Source of the DNA: JBBQVS01 sp964250805
Lineage (GTDB): Bacteria > Chloroflexota > Ktedonobacteria > Ktedonobacterales > Ktedonobacteraceae
Reading direction: 5' to 3'
Length of the DNA stretch: 64,000 nt
Assembly (NCBI GenBank): GCA_964250805.1
Contig: CAXUHG010000014.1
Location: forward strand, 7,241 to 71,240
The notes under the pieces were generated by a model. The model was not told the origin of the DNA, made no database searches, and was given only the letters and a program-made list of their open reading frames with translations. Position 1 is the first letter of the stretch; every line of letters begins with the position of its first letter. Position numbers and translations under genes: made by a program. This document shows positions 7,741 through 17,226 of this stretch, piece after piece.

Positions 7741-8415
7741 ATGCTAGAGCATCTTGACTCCACTTGCGACTGCCCAGGTAGATTTTGCCGAGGTTGTGAC
7801 TCGACAAAGTGTCATAAAGCGTTTAGTAAAGACGCTAAAGGCTCACTCGGTCTTTCTTCAAGGTGTAAGGATTGTATACGTGCATATCAAAAAAGTCATA
7901 TCGACCAGATAAATGCGAGTCGTCGAGAAAATAGGCGCGAGAATGCAGATCACTACAATACTTACAACAGAGAGTTTCATCGTAGAAATCCAGAGCCAAA
8001 GAAAGCTAGAGATCGTCGGTATCGTCAGGAGAATGCAGAGTATCTTAATGCTTATCTTAGGGATTATATGAAAAACAATGATGATGCTCATAATCACAAG
8101 CTTGAGTACGATAAAAGGTATAGGCAAGAGCATCCAGAAATAAGTTCAGTACATTTTGCAAATCGTCAAGCCCGTTTGCGGCAAAACGGGGGTTCTTTTA
8201 CAAGTAAAGAGTGGAGAAGGCTTCTTGCTGGCTATGACTTTACGTGCCTCTGCTGTGGGAAGCGTGAGCCAGAAATAAAACTTACAGCCGACCATGTAGT
8301 TCCCTTAGCGAAAGGTGGTACAAACTTTATTGATAATATACAGCCACTTTGCTTGAGTTGCAATACGAGCAAGGGCGTAAAAACGATTGATTATCGTGTT
8401 CGTTGGCAAAAATAA
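7741..8415 (+). CDS. HNH endonuclease with N-terminal zinc finger
   Basis: A 224-residue, very basic and Arg/Asn/Tyr-rich protein. The N-terminus has paired cysteines (about 9-45, CxCxxxxCxxC and RCKDC), a zinc finger often found in phage-type HNH proteins. A charged helical repeat region (46-155) carries three RxYRQE/YR copies. The C-terminus is an HNH nuclease: CLCC (169-172), DHVVPLAKGG (184-193) and CLSC (204-207). The ATG follows AAGGAGG at good spacing. It has its own promoter and a terminator after it, and stands alone; no intron or intein is visible. It may be a homing or phage-derived nuclease. Confidence 0.88.
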   Translation: MLEHLDSTCDCPGRFCRGCDSTKCHKAFSKDAKGSLGLSSRCKDCIRAYQKSHIDQINASRRENRRENADHYNTYNREFHRRNPEPKKARDRRYRQENAEYLNAYLRDYMKNNDDAHNHKLEYDKRYRQEHPEISSVHFANRQARLRQNGGSFTSKEWRRLLAGYDFTCLCCGKREPEIKLTADHVVPLAKGGTNFIDNIQPLCLSCNTSKGVKTIDYRVRWQK

Positions 8416-8457
8416 GTTTCTCGTATTGAGAGGATTTACAAGGTTTCATAGCGGAAC

Positions 8458-8496
8458 AAAGAAGGATGCACACCTAAAAAGTGTACATCCTTCTTT
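8458..8496. terminator. Bidirectional terminator hairpin
   Basis: Arms AAAGAAGGATGCACAC (8458-8473) and GTGTACATCCTTCTTT (8481-8496) with one mismatch and a 7-nt loop, T/A-rich on both sides. It separates the convergent HNH and DNA-binding genes. Confidence 0.75.
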
Positions 8497-8515
8497 ATTA
8501 TTACATGTATTGCAT

Positions 8516-8782
8516 TTATTCTGGTAGCTGTGGACTCTTGAGTAGATTGTTAAGAGTTGATTGTTTTACCCTGTAAGCTTGACGCTTCGCTTTGTGAGGA
8601 AGCGTGATTGCTTCCAACGAGCCGCTCTTGATCCAGCGGCGCACGGTCGTGTCATCGACACGGAGGCGACGCGCAACTTCGCGCACGGTCAATAATTCAT
8701 CATGTTTCTCTTCAGCCATAACGTTTTTCTCTCCTGTACCATTCAAATTTTCTTTTTCGATTGTGTTGCTTCGACGGGGCAT
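8516..8782 (-). CDS. Excisionase-type helix-turn-helix DNA-binding protein
   Basis: An 88-residue protein whose region 29-80 (LLTVREVARRLRVDDTTVRR, then WIKSGSLEAITL) is a MerR/excisionase-like winged HTH that binds one DNA site. The N-terminal 21 residues are basic and probably disordered. Two starts have ribosome-binding sites: ATG 8782 (AAGGGAGAA) and ATG 8719 (CAGGAGAG); the shorter would give 67 residues and is more typical. No integrase lies nearby, so it is likely a stand-alone regulator. Confidence 0.85.
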   Translation of the reverse strand: MPRRSNTIEKENLNGTGEKNVMAEEKHDELLTVREVARRLRVDDTTVRRWIKSGSLEAITLPHKAKRQAYRVKQSTLNNLLKSPQLPE

Positions 8783-8985
8783 GATAGTATTCTCCCTTTT
8801 CTTTTGTGAGATGAAAATGACAGTGATGCATTCCTCTCAGAACATTTCCAGACATGTTACACTGGCAATAGGGCTGTGGTAACGCGTGGTAACGCGCGTA
8901 CCTTCTTTGCTACATATATGGCAACGCAAAGAGAGAAGAAACAACACTGCTTGCCAGCTAACTATAATATACATCTCGACACAAA

Positions 8986-9004
8986 ATGCTGTAAAATACA
9001 GCAT
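8986..9004. promoter_or_regulatory. Palindromic operator candidate
   Basis: ATGCTGTA-AAA-TACAGCAT, two perfect 8-nt arms, lies 58 bases upstream of the metallophosphoesterase start and just downstream of a TATAAT at 8963-8968. Its position fits a repressor site. Confidence 0.4.
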
Positions 9005-9061
9005 GAACGGAACACTCTTTGTGAAGAGGTGTTCCTACCCTAGACTATAGAGAGGGTTTCC

Positions 9062-10426
9062 ATGTCAACAATTAAAGTAGTGATAAGCGATCTTCATCTC
9101 GCCGATGGCACCTCCATTCTCGATTGCTTTGGCGACCGACAACAAGCCGCCTTTGAGGGATTACTTGCGGCAACCGCGTCCGGTTTTCCGTTTGGTCAAG
9201 CTGAAAGCGTAGAACTGATTATCAATGGCGATTGTTTCGACTTTCTGGTAACGACACCGTATACCGCGAATAACTCGACGGATGCCGCAACAGCAGTGCA
9301 AAAAATCTCCAAGATTATTGCTGCCCATCGCCCATTCTTCGCAGTACTGCACACCTTTATCGCTCATCCTGGGCGACGCGTAACGTTCACCACAGGCAAT
9401 CACGACCTTGAGTTGTGCTTCGCCGAGGTACGAGCTAGTATCACTGCCGCGATCACTGATAGCGCAGACACGACGGAAGACGAACGTATCTACTTCTGTC
9501 CCACCCGTTTCTATCGTCCATTGCCAGATGTCTATATCGAGCATGGCAACCACTACGATTTCTGGAATCATGCGATACAAGGGTTGTGGGACGAGCAAGG
9601 GCAACCACTAGATCGCAACCCACGCACTCTCACCCTCTCGGCTGGCTCGACCTACTTTCAACGTGCCGCTTATCCCATTAGCATCTACCACGCCTATTTC
9701 GATCACTTCGATCCGCCCCTGAATAGTGTGCGCCAGATTGCCCTGCTGTGTCTGCTGAACCCTGACCTTGTTGCCAGCGTTGCGACGAACACAATGCAGT
9801 TACTTTCATACCCACGTCAACCGTTAGAAAACATATCCCTATTAGATAGACGTAATCCAGTACGCCTTTTTGAAGAAGCTCTACAGGACTTCAGTGCGTT
9901 TCAGAGTGATATGGTTGCACAAAAGCGCGATTGGACACCGATTCAGGAAGAGTCTGCACAACAGATTTCGCAAGCGGACATAGCGGAATTTATGCTGGCA
10001 CATCAAGCGTTGACGCTTTCACCAGGAGAAGCCGTCGCCGCGCTCTGTGTTCCTACAACCTATCAAATGGGCGAAGACGTGGCTGTAGGAATGCACAACG
10101 TGCTTTCTAGAAATCCTACACTTCGCTATGCGATAGCAGGGCATACGCATCAATTGCGTTTTGACCCAGGTGAAGACGTGCAGCAGACAACCTACTTCAA
10201 TACCAGCAGTTGGACAAACCATCTAGCTCTGCCTACTGCAACCGAGGTAACACCAGAGGTAGTAGCATGGCTACAAGCTCCTAATTGGCGCAACGTACCA
10301 TTACGGGACATTACGCAATTTGCCTTTGTACTCGTGACATCTTCCCCTGATGAACTCTCGCACGCAAGCCTATGCGTGTGGGAAGATGGTATGCATGGTA
10401 ACTACCGGATTTTGGTAGAAGCATAA
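9062..10426 (+). CDS. Metallophosphoesterase (calcineurin-like)
   Basis: A 454-residue cytoplasmic hydrolase using two metal ions to cleave phosphoester bonds; the substrate is unknown. The full motif set is present: SDLHLAD (9-15), INGDCFDF (about 53-60), TTGNHDLEL (about 108-116), a mid-domain His in YIEHGNHYDFW, and AGHTHQLRF near 360. The fold is interrupted by a roughly 170-residue helical insertion between the fourth and fifth motifs. No signal peptide. The polA promoter overlaps its 3' end. Confidence 0.9.
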   Translation: MSTIKVVISDLHLADGTSILDCFGDRQQAAFEGLLAATASGFPFGQAESVELIINGDCFDFLVTTPYTANNSTDAATAVQKISKIIAAHRPFFAVLHTFIAHPGRRVTFTTGNHDLELCFAEVRASITAAITDSADTTEDERIYFCPTRFYRPLPDVYIEHGNHYDFWNHAIQGLWDEQGQPLDRNPRTLTLSAGSTYFQRAAYPISIYHAYFDHFDPPLNSVRQIALLCLLNPDLVASVATNTMQLLSYPRQPLENISLLDRRNPVRLFEEALQDFSAFQSDMVAQKRDWTPIQEESAQQISQADIAEFMLAHQALTLSPGEAVAALCVPTTYQMGEDVAVGMHNVLSRNPTLRYAIAGHTHQLRFDPGEDVQQTTYFNTSSWTNHLALPTATEVTPEVVAWLQAPNWRNVPLRDITQFAFVLVTSSPDELSHASLCVWEDGMHGNYRILVEA

Positions 10427-10440
10427 GAATATTATATAAT
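10412..10440 (+). promoter_or_regulatory. Promoter of polA
   Basis: TTGGTA (10412-10417), 17-nt spacer, TATAAT (10435-10440). The -35 lies inside the last codons of the metallophosphoesterase gene. Predicted start of transcription about 10447, leaving a leader of under 30 nt. Confidence 0.6.
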
Positions 10441-10474
10441 GTAGTGTAAGACAAAAAGAGCGAGATTACAATAG

Positions 10475-13400
10475 ATGAAGCGCAAGAAATTAGTTCTCTT
10501 TGATGGTCATGCAATGGTACACCGTGCTTTTCACGCGGTACCCGAAGACCTCTCCACCAGTTCCGGCGAGCCGGTAAACGCAACGTTCGGCTTTACGTCG
10601 ATGCTCATGAAGGCTCTCTCCGAGGAGCGACCAGATTATATTGCCATGACCTTTGATCGCCCCACGCCAACCTTTCGCCATGAGCAGTTCGCACCCTACA
10701 AAGCGCAACGCCCCACTATGCCTGACAACATGCGCCCACAATTTGGACGCATTCGTGAAGTCGTGCAATCATTCGGTATTCCCATCTACGAAAAGGATGG
10801 TTTCGAGGCCGACGACGTGTTGGGAACGCTCTCGGTACAGGCCACAGCCCTCGATGTCGATACCATCATCTATACGGGCGATATGGACACGTTGCAACTG
10901 GTCAACGATCATGTCATGGTCAAGGTGGCGAAGCGCGGTATCTCGGAAGTGACCGAGTACGACGATCCAGCGGTCGAGGCACGCTATGGCTTTGTGCCGA
11001 AAAAGCTCCCAGACTTCAAGGGGCTGGTTGGCGATAAATCTGACAACATCCCCGGTGTTCCAGGTATCGGTGAGAAGACCGCAAGCCGTCTCATCAACGA
11101 TTATGGCGACCTCGAAGGTATTCTGGCACATACCGACGAACTCAAGCTAAAAGAGCAAAAGCTGTTGCGCGAATGGACGGATCAGGCGCGACAGAGCAAA
11201 TATCTCGCAACAATCGTGTTAGATGTTCCTGTACAGCTTGACCTTGAGGCATGTCGTCCCGATAAAATCAATAGCGAGCGTGTGCTGGCAATCTTTCGTG
11301 AGCTAGGCTTCCGCTCTCTGGTCGAGAAAGTGCTGACCGTGTTCAAGCAAATTGGCGTAAGCACACCGGTCTCTCTCGATGAGGTGTTGCCACCAGCGAA
11401 TGGAGCAAGCAGCACCGAAGAGCAAGTAACCTCTAGCGCAGACAATTCCACTGGAACAACGCAAAGCAAGCCACGTGAGCCCTCCGTCTTCGCGCAGGAC
11501 TCTAATCTGTTGTATGCCGCTCCGCTTGGTGTTGTGCCGATTCTTCCGCTCCCTACACCACCCGAAGGCACTATCTTCGATGCTAGCCACGCTACTGCAA
11601 CACATGAACAGACAAGTAGCTCAACCGCTCAAGAAACGCCCGTCGAGGACGATGGTTTCGCGCAGTTGAGCTTGTTTGAGGTACCCGACACACAGCCCGA
11701 AGTGCGAAAACTACGTCTGCCCAGTCCGACCAGTACGCCCTCAGTACCCCTGTTTCTGGATGATGAATCGGTGCCAAAGACAAGCACGCTTATCGTCGAT
11801 AACGAAGAAGCTCTCCGTGTGTTGGTGAAGAGCATTAACGATGCAGGTCTCGTTGGTCTTGACACCGAGACCACATCGGAAAATCCCCATCATGCCGAAC
11901 TCGTAGGCATCTCTTGCTCAATGGCGGCGGGCGAAGCATACTACATTCCCGTTGGACACCTTCGTACACCTGATGGTCAAGAGCCAGGAACACAACTTCC
12001 CTTGCATGTTGTAATTGACCGATTGCGTCCGCTGTTACAGGACAAGACTATTCGCAAGTATCTGCACAATGCGAAGTATGATATGGAGATACTGGCACAC
12101 TATGATATCGAGATGCAAGGGCTAATCTTCGACTCGATGGTGGGTGCCTATCTCGCGGAGCCGGGGAGACGCGGCGTTGGCTTGAAAGATCAAGTCTTTC
12201 AGCGCATCGGCCCCATCATGACGCCTATCACAGACCTTATCGGTACTGGTAGCAAGATGATTAGCATTGCGCAGGTGCCGATACGCAGAGTCGCTGATTA
12301 TGCTGGTGCCGATGCGGATATGACGCTACGCCTCGTCAAACCGATTGTCGCCGATTTAGAGCAACACAACTTGATGGACCTCTACAACAAGATTGAACTA
12401 CCGCTCACCCCCGTTCTGATGCAGATGGAACGCTATGGTATCGCGCTTGATGGCGATTTTCTACGAAGCTTATCCGCGAGCCTTGAGGAGCAGTTGTACA
12501 CGCTGGAACAGGCTATCTACGACTCAATTGGGCATAAGTTCAACATTAACTCAACCAAACAGTTGGGCGATATTCTCTTTACCGAGTTGAAATTGCCATC
12601 GGGCAAGAAAACCAAAACAGGCTACTCTGTCGGTGCCGATGTCATCGAGAATCTGCGCGGCAAGCACCCGATGATTGACCATTTGTTGGAGTATCGTCAA
12701 CTGAACAAGCTCAAGTCAACCTACGTCGATGGCTTGCTCGCGTTGATGGACCCCGTGACGGGTCGCGTCTATACCTCGTTCAACCAGACTATCGCTTCTA
12801 GCGGACGACTTTCATCAAGCAACCCGAACCTGCAAAATATTCCTATCCGAACCGAGGTAGGACGCCAGATTCGTCGCGCATTTATCGCTGACCCTAGCTA
12901 TGTGCTATTGACCGCCGACTACTCGCAGTTCGAGCTACGCATCCTCGCGCACATCACTGGTGAGCCGCGCCTCGTCGAAGCCTTCAACAATGACGAAGAC
13001 ATTCACACCATCACGGCGTCAACCCTGTTCAGCGTGCCAGTGGAGGAGGTGACGAAAGATCAGCGTCGTCTCGCCAAAACCGTCGTCTACGCCGTACTAT
13101 ATGGACAATCCGCCTTTGGCCTCTCGCAGGTGACGGGAATGAGCAACGTCGATGCCGCCAACTTCATTCGCCGCTATCACGAGATATTCCCAAATATCAA
13201 GGGTTATGTTGATGGTACATTGAACCAGGCGCGTAAGCAGGGCTACGTCAACACTCTGTACGGACGCAAACGCTTCTTCCCCGATATGCATGCCTTGTCG
13301 CATATTGAGCGACAAGCCCTCGAACGTGAAGCCATTAACATGCCGATTCAGGGCACAAATGCTGACCTCATCAAGATTGCCATGATTAACCTGCACCATG

Positions 13401-13600
13401 ACTTCATCACGAAACGTATGAAGACGCGTATGCTGCTCCAGGTACATGATGAGTTAGTCTTCGAGGTGCCTGTGGAGGAGCTTGACCGTGCCAGAGCTAT
13501 TATCAAAGACAGAATGGAGGGCGTCGAGAAGCTGAATGTACCCATCAAAGTCGAGATGAAGATAGGCCGAAACTGGTACGAGGCCGAGCCAATGGAGTAG
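10475..13600 (+). CDS. polA: DNA polymerase I with intact proofreading domain
   Basis: Repair and Okazaki-fragment polymerase, 1041 residues (Escherichia coli 928). The 5'-nuclease domain occupies about 1-285 (FDGHAMVHRAFH, FEADDVLGTL, GLVGDKSDNIPGVPGIGEKTA). A low-complexity linker (about 290-430, Ser/Thr/Pro/Glu-rich) explains the extra length. The 3'-5' exonuclease keeps its metal ligands: LDTET (about 462), HNAKYDME and YAGADADMTLRL. The polymerase motifs are DYSQFELRILAH (A, about 815), RRLAKTVVYAVLYGQS (B) and QVHDELVFEV (C). Many bacterial family A enzymes have lost these exonuclease residues. A 33-nt hairpin follows the stop. Confidence 0.98.
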   Translation: MKRKKLVLFDGHAMVHRAFHAVPEDLSTSSGEPVNATFGFTSMLMKALSEERPDYIAMTFDRPTPTFRHEQFAPYKAQRPTMPDNMRPQFGRIREVVQSFGIPIYEKDGFEADDVLGTLSVQATALDVDTIIYTGDMDTLQLVNDHVMVKVAKRGISEVTEYDDPAVEARYGFVPKKLPDFKGLVGDKSDNIPGVPGIGEKTASRLINDYGDLEGILAHTDELKLKEQKLLREWTDQARQSKYLATIVLDVPVQLDLEACRPDKINSERVLAIFRELGFRSLVEKVLTVFKQIGVSTPVSLDEVLPPANGASSTEEQVTSSADNSTGTTQSKPREPSVFAQDSNLLYAAPLGVVPILPLPTPPEGTIFDASHATATHEQTSSSTAQETPVEDDGFAQLSLFEVPDTQPEVRKLRLPSPTSTPSVPLFLDDESVPKTSTLIVDNEEALRVLVKSINDAGLVGLDTETTSENPHHAELVGISCSMAAGEAYYIPVGHLRTPDGQEPGTQLPLHVVIDRLRPLLQDKTIRKYLHNAKYDMEILAHYDIEMQGLIFDSMVGAYLAEPGRRGVGLKDQVFQRIGPIMTPITDLIGTGSKMISIAQVPIRRVADYAGADADMTLRLVKPIVADLEQHNLMDLYNKIELPLTPVLMQMERYGIALDGDFLRSLSASLEEQLYTLEQAIYDSIGHKFNINSTKQLGDILFTELKLPSGKKTKTGYSVGADVIENLRGKHPMIDHLLEYRQLNKLKSTYVDGLLALMDPVTGRVYTSFNQTIASSGRLSSSNPNLQNIPIRTEVGRQIRRAFIADPSYVLLTADYSQFELRILAHITGEPRLVEAFNNDEDIHTITASTLFSVPVEEVTKDQRRLAKTVVYAVLYGQSAFGLSQVTGMSNVDAANFIRRYHEIFPNIKGYVDGTLNQARKQGYVNTLYGRKRFFPDMHALSHIERQALEREAINMPIQGTNADLIKIAMINLHHDFITKRMKTRMLLQVHDELVFEVPVEELDRARAIIKDRMEGVEKLNVPIKVEMKIGRNWYEAEPME

Positions 13601-13603
13601 AGA

Positions 13604-13676
13604 TGCAAGAAAAGTTCTTCAGTTTCCATGACAACACCAAAGCTGTTGTCATGGAAACTGAAGAACTTTTCTTGCA
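13604..13676. terminator. Perfect 33-nt inverted repeat after polA
   Basis: Arms 13604-13636 and 13644-13676 match perfectly around a 7-nt loop. It begins three bases after the polA stop. The stem is unusually long for a terminator; its lower part is A/T-rich (GCAAGAAAAG / CTTTTCTTGC), giving a U-rich 3' side. Its sequence is unlike repeat families A and B. Confidence 0.8.
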
Positions 13677-13781
13677 ACTGGTCAAGGTTTTCCCTCTTCT
13701 CACATATGATAAGGTAGATGTAACAAAGTATTGCTTCATTCGTTCAACCTATAGACGTAGATATATTCTCAAGGAGCTTCG

Positions 13782-14945
13782 ATGCAACTATCTCACCTTA
13801 TCAATAATTTACCACCATATCACTTTGCCGATGCCAAGCGGAAGATTGCCGAACGGAAAGCGGCAGGTGTCGATGTCATCAGCCTTTCGATGGGCGATCC
13901 TGATTTGCCCGCTCCTCCTGCTGTCGTGAACCGTCTCTGTGAGGCGATGCAAGACCCGGAGAATCATCGCTATCCCGAATATCGTGGCATGTATGCACTG
14001 CATGAAGCGATCTCTGCATGGTTTGAGCAACGCTTTGGTGTGCATCTCACGCCGGAGCGCGATATTCTGCCCCTGCTCGGCTCGAAAGAGGGTCTAGCCT
14101 ACGTTGCTGCCTCAGTACTGAACGCTGGCGATGTCTCGCTTATACCTGATCCATACTATCCCGTGTATATTACAGGTAGCACTACTGTCGGTGCCGAACC
14201 ATATCTTTTGCCTTTAACCGAACACAATAATTATTTGCCAGACCTGGATGCTATTCCACAGGACGTGCTAACGAGGGCACGCGCACTGTGGATAAACTAT
14301 CCAAATAATCCAACGGCGGCATGTGCCGACTTGAGCTTTTTTGAGCGCGTCGTAGCGTTCGCGCACCGTCACAACGTGGTGATTATTCATGATATGGCTT
14401 ACGCCGAAGTATATTTCGAGAATTTTCGTCCTGTCAGTATTCTGCAGGTACCAGGAGCCAGCGAAGTCGCTGTCGAACTGCACTCTTTAAGCAAGACCTA
14501 TAATATGGCTGGCTTTCGTATGGGAATGCTTGTCGGCAATCCCGCGATTGTCGATGCTGTGGGACGCTTAAAGAGCAATATTGATAGTGGCATTTTTCGC
14601 CCTGTGCAATATGCTGCTATCGAGGCTCTCTCTTTGCCGACATCGTGGTTAGAGCAGCGCAACCTTATCTATAAACATCGTCGAGACTTGCTGGTAGAAG
14701 GTTGCAACGCGCTGAGTATGCGTACACAAACGCCAAAGGCTGGCTTGTATGTATGGGCAGGTGTGCCGCAAGGTGTCACCTCGCGCGATTTTGCCGATTG
14801 GCTTTTTGATGCTACAGGAGTATTTGTCACGCCAGGCACCAATTTTGGAGCGGCTGGCGAAGGCTATCTCCGTATCTCGATGACCGCTCCTGATGAGCGA
14901 ATTGAAACTGCATTACAACGCATGAAAGCTGCTGTGAGAAAATAG
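13782..14945 (+). CDS. PLP-dependent aminotransferase, class I/II (LL-diaminopimelate aminotransferase-like)
   Basis: A 387-residue fold-type I transaminase. Landmarks: SLSMGDPDLP near 36-45, YPEYRGMYALHEAI, NYPNNPTAA (substrate-carboxylate strand), HDMAYAEVYF (Asp and Tyr contacting PLP) and SLSKTYNMAGFRMG, which contains the PLP-binding lysine. The profile resembles DapL, which makes LL-diaminopimelate for lysine and peptidoglycan, but AspC/AlaT-like roles cannot be excluded. ATG 13782 follows AAGGAGC. The debranching enzyme gene follows 19 bases later on the same strand, so they probably share a transcript. Confidence 0.88.
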   Translation: MQLSHLINNLPPYHFADAKRKIAERKAAGVDVISLSMGDPDLPAPPAVVNRLCEAMQDPENHRYPEYRGMYALHEAISAWFEQRFGVHLTPERDILPLLGSKEGLAYVAASVLNAGDVSLIPDPYYPVYITGSTTVGAEPYLLPLTEHNNYLPDLDAIPQDVLTRARALWINYPNNPTAACADLSFFERVVAFAHRHNVVIIHDMAYAEVYFENFRPVSILQVPGASEVAVELHSLSKTYNMAGFRMGMLVGNPAIVDAVGRLKSNIDSGIFRPVQYAAIEALSLPTSWLEQRNLIYKHRRDLLVEGCNALSMRTQTPKAGLYVWAGVPQGVTSRDFADWLFDATGVFVTPGTNFGAAGEGYLRISMTAPDERIETALQRMKAAVRK

Positions 14946-14964
14946 CTGCGTAAAGGATAAAGAG

Positions 14965-17094
14965 ATGATTGTACAAGACGATCTCGAAATAGAACAACAA
15001 AGTCCGGTCAATGCCTGGAACCTTCAGATGGGACGCGATATTTGTGCCGATCTCAACGCGGGTCTTGACCGCGAATGGCTCGTGACCAATGGCATCGGTG
15101 GCTATGCCTCTGGCTCTATTCTGGGAGCGACAACGCGCTCCTATCACGGGCTGCTGGTGGCCTCACTGCATCCACCCGTTGAGCGTACCGTCATGGTGAC
15201 AAAGGTTGATGAAGAGGTTGTTTTCCCTGATGGTCGTTCGTTCCTGTTGGGAGTCAACGAATATCAGGGTGGTGCGATAGACCCACGCGGCAATGTGCAT
15301 CTGGAATCGGTCTTGCTCGAAGGCGACATCGTATGCTTTTCCTACCGCCTCACCGAGACACTGACGATAGAAAAGCGCGTGTGGATGGAGTATGGGCAGA
15401 ATACAACCTATGTGCAATACATGGTGCGCGGCTTTGTGGAGTCTGAGCAGCCGAACGCACAACTTACTCTGACCGTGATTCCGTTCTGCGTCTCGCGTGA
15501 CTATCACGCGACAACCAAAGGCTCTGGCGACTGGCACTTTATCGTGGATGAGTATGGCAATCGTTGCCAGATACGTGCCTTCGAGGATGCTCCGCCCTAT
15601 CAATTGATTGCGGGACCGAGCGCGTCATTCGTCAATACTGACGTATGGTACTGGCGCGTCGCCCATAGACGCGATGCCGAGCGTGGTCTGGCAGACCATG
15701 AGGACGTGTATCAGCCAGGAATGTTCGATATCGCCCTCTCGCCAGGAATGCGTGCAACTTTTGTCTTGAGTGCCGAACAGAAATTGCCCTCCGAAGATTT
15801 CGGTGGCCCTCTGCACGAGCAGGCTGCAGCGCAGGCGATGATGCGCCACCAGCGTCGCATTCGTCAATTGCTCTCCGTTGCCAATCACGCCGTCGATGAT
15901 TTACAACTACAAGACCCGATTCGGGCGCGTCTTGTCGTCGCTGCCGATCAGTTTATCGTTGCCCGTCCCGATTACACGAATGTATTCCCTCATCGACCAT
16001 TAAAGCTTACTCCCGACCGCAAAACTATCATCGCGGGCTATCCCTGGTTCACCGATTGGGGGCGCGACAGTATGATTGCCCTACCCGGTTTATTACTCTC
16101 GACGGGTCGCTACAGTGAGGCGCGTGGACTGCTCAAAGCCTTTGTCTCCTTCGCGCACGATGGGCTGATTCCTAACCGTTTCCCCGACGATGGAGAAGCA
16201 CCAGAGTACAACACAGCCGATGCAACCCTGTGGCTGTTCCACGCGCTGAATCGCTACCTTGCCGCGACCAGCGATTGGACGCTTCTGAAAGAACTCTTTC
16301 CCGCACTACAAACCATCATTGATTGTCACATTCGCGGTACCGACTTTGGCATAGGCGTTGATGCCACCGATGGCCTGTTACGTGCAGGTGTTCCTGGCTC
16401 ACAATTGACGTGGATGGATGCGAAGGTCAATGGGAAGGTAATCACACCACGAATCGGCAAACCTGTCGAAATCAATGCCCTCTGGTATGCTGCCCTCACT
16501 GCAATAGAGTCATGGGCGGTACATCTTTCGACTGATGCGACGCAGTACAGTCAGCTACGTACTCAAATCCGTCAGAACTTTGCTACACGCTTTTGGAACG
16601 AGGAATTGGGTTATCTCTACGATGTCGTCGATGTCGATGGTGTGAGCGGTCAGAACGATGCCTCGTTGCGTCCAAATCAACTTTTTGCTGCATCGCTCAC
16701 GCACGAGCTGTTGTCAGAGGAACAAATCGTCGGCATGCTTCAGCATGTGACGAACTCCCTCCTGACGCCGCTTGGTCTGCGTTCGTTGAGTCCAAACGAT
16801 CCCGCGTATTCCAATCATTTCAATGGTGGTCCCGCGCAACGCGATAGCGCGTATCACGAGGGAACCGTCTGGCCCTGGCTCATTGGTGCGTACATTGATG
16901 TCTACATGCGTATTCACAACGACAAGAGTGCGCTACAACCCTTGTTGCAACCACTCGTTGAGCAACTCTGGAGTGCCTGTCTTGGGACCATTAGTGAGGT
17001 CGCGGAACCGGAGCCACCATATACTCCTGCCGGTTGCTACGCACAAGCATGGAGCGTCGCGGAACTGCTCCGTTGTTGGCTGATGTCCGAGTAG
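14965..17094 (+). CDS. Glycogen debranching enzyme (amylo-alpha-1,6-glucosidase family)
   Basis: Hydrolyses alpha-1,6 branches in glycogen-type glucans. 709 residues: an N-terminal GDE_N domain (about 25-270; LVTNGIGGYASGS, RSYHGLLVASLHPP) and a C-terminal (alpha/alpha)6 glucosidase (about 320-700) with WFTDWGRDSMIALPGLLLSTGR, LIPNRFPDDGEAPEYNTADATLW, GLLRAGVPGSQLTWMDAKVNG and EGTVWPWLIGAY. The aspartates in RDS and TWMDA are likely catalytic, by family knowledge. Its stop codon TAG is the first bases of inverted repeat A1. Confidence 0.93.
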   Translation: MIVQDDLEIEQQSPVNAWNLQMGRDICADLNAGLDREWLVTNGIGGYASGSILGATTRSYHGLLVASLHPPVERTVMVTKVDEEVVFPDGRSFLLGVNEYQGGAIDPRGNVHLESVLLEGDIVCFSYRLTETLTIEKRVWMEYGQNTTYVQYMVRGFVESEQPNAQLTLTVIPFCVSRDYHATTKGSGDWHFIVDEYGNRCQIRAFEDAPPYQLIAGPSASFVNTDVWYWRVAHRRDAERGLADHEDVYQPGMFDIALSPGMRATFVLSAEQKLPSEDFGGPLHEQAAAQAMMRHQRRIRQLLSVANHAVDDLQLQDPIRARLVVAADQFIVARPDYTNVFPHRPLKLTPDRKTIIAGYPWFTDWGRDSMIALPGLLLSTGRYSEARGLLKAFVSFAHDGLIPNRFPDDGEAPEYNTADATLWLFHALNRYLAATSDWTLLKELFPALQTIIDCHIRGTDFGIGVDATDGLLRAGVPGSQLTWMDAKVNGKVITPRIGKPVEINALWYAALTAIESWAVHLSTDATQYSQLRTQIRQNFATRFWNEELGYLYDVVDVDGVSGQNDASLRPNQLFAASLTHELLSEEQIVGMLQHVTNSLLTPLGLRSLSPNDPAYSNHFNGGPAQRDSAYHEGTVWPWLIGAYIDVYMRIHNDKSALQPLLQPLVEQLWSACLGTISEVAEPEPPYTPAGCYAQAWSVAELLRCWLMSE

Positions 17095-17217
17095 GGACCG
17101 ATTTATTGCGTCCAATGCGCAATTTATTGCGCGAGTCGCATTTGTACGTTTTGAGGCTAGCACAACTCAAGACTCGCGTGATAAACCACGCATTGGACGC
17201 GATAAATCGGTCCCTAC
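17091..17217. repeat. Inverted repeat, family A, copy 1
   Basis: Ends GTAGGGACCGATTTATTGCG / CGCGATAAATCGGTCCCTAC, with inner CAATGCG / CGCATTG arms and a loop of about 55 nt. The TAG stop codon of the debranching gene lies inside the left end. It separates this gene from the convergent kinase gene. Confidence 0.9.
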
Positions 17218-17226
17218 GGGATATGA

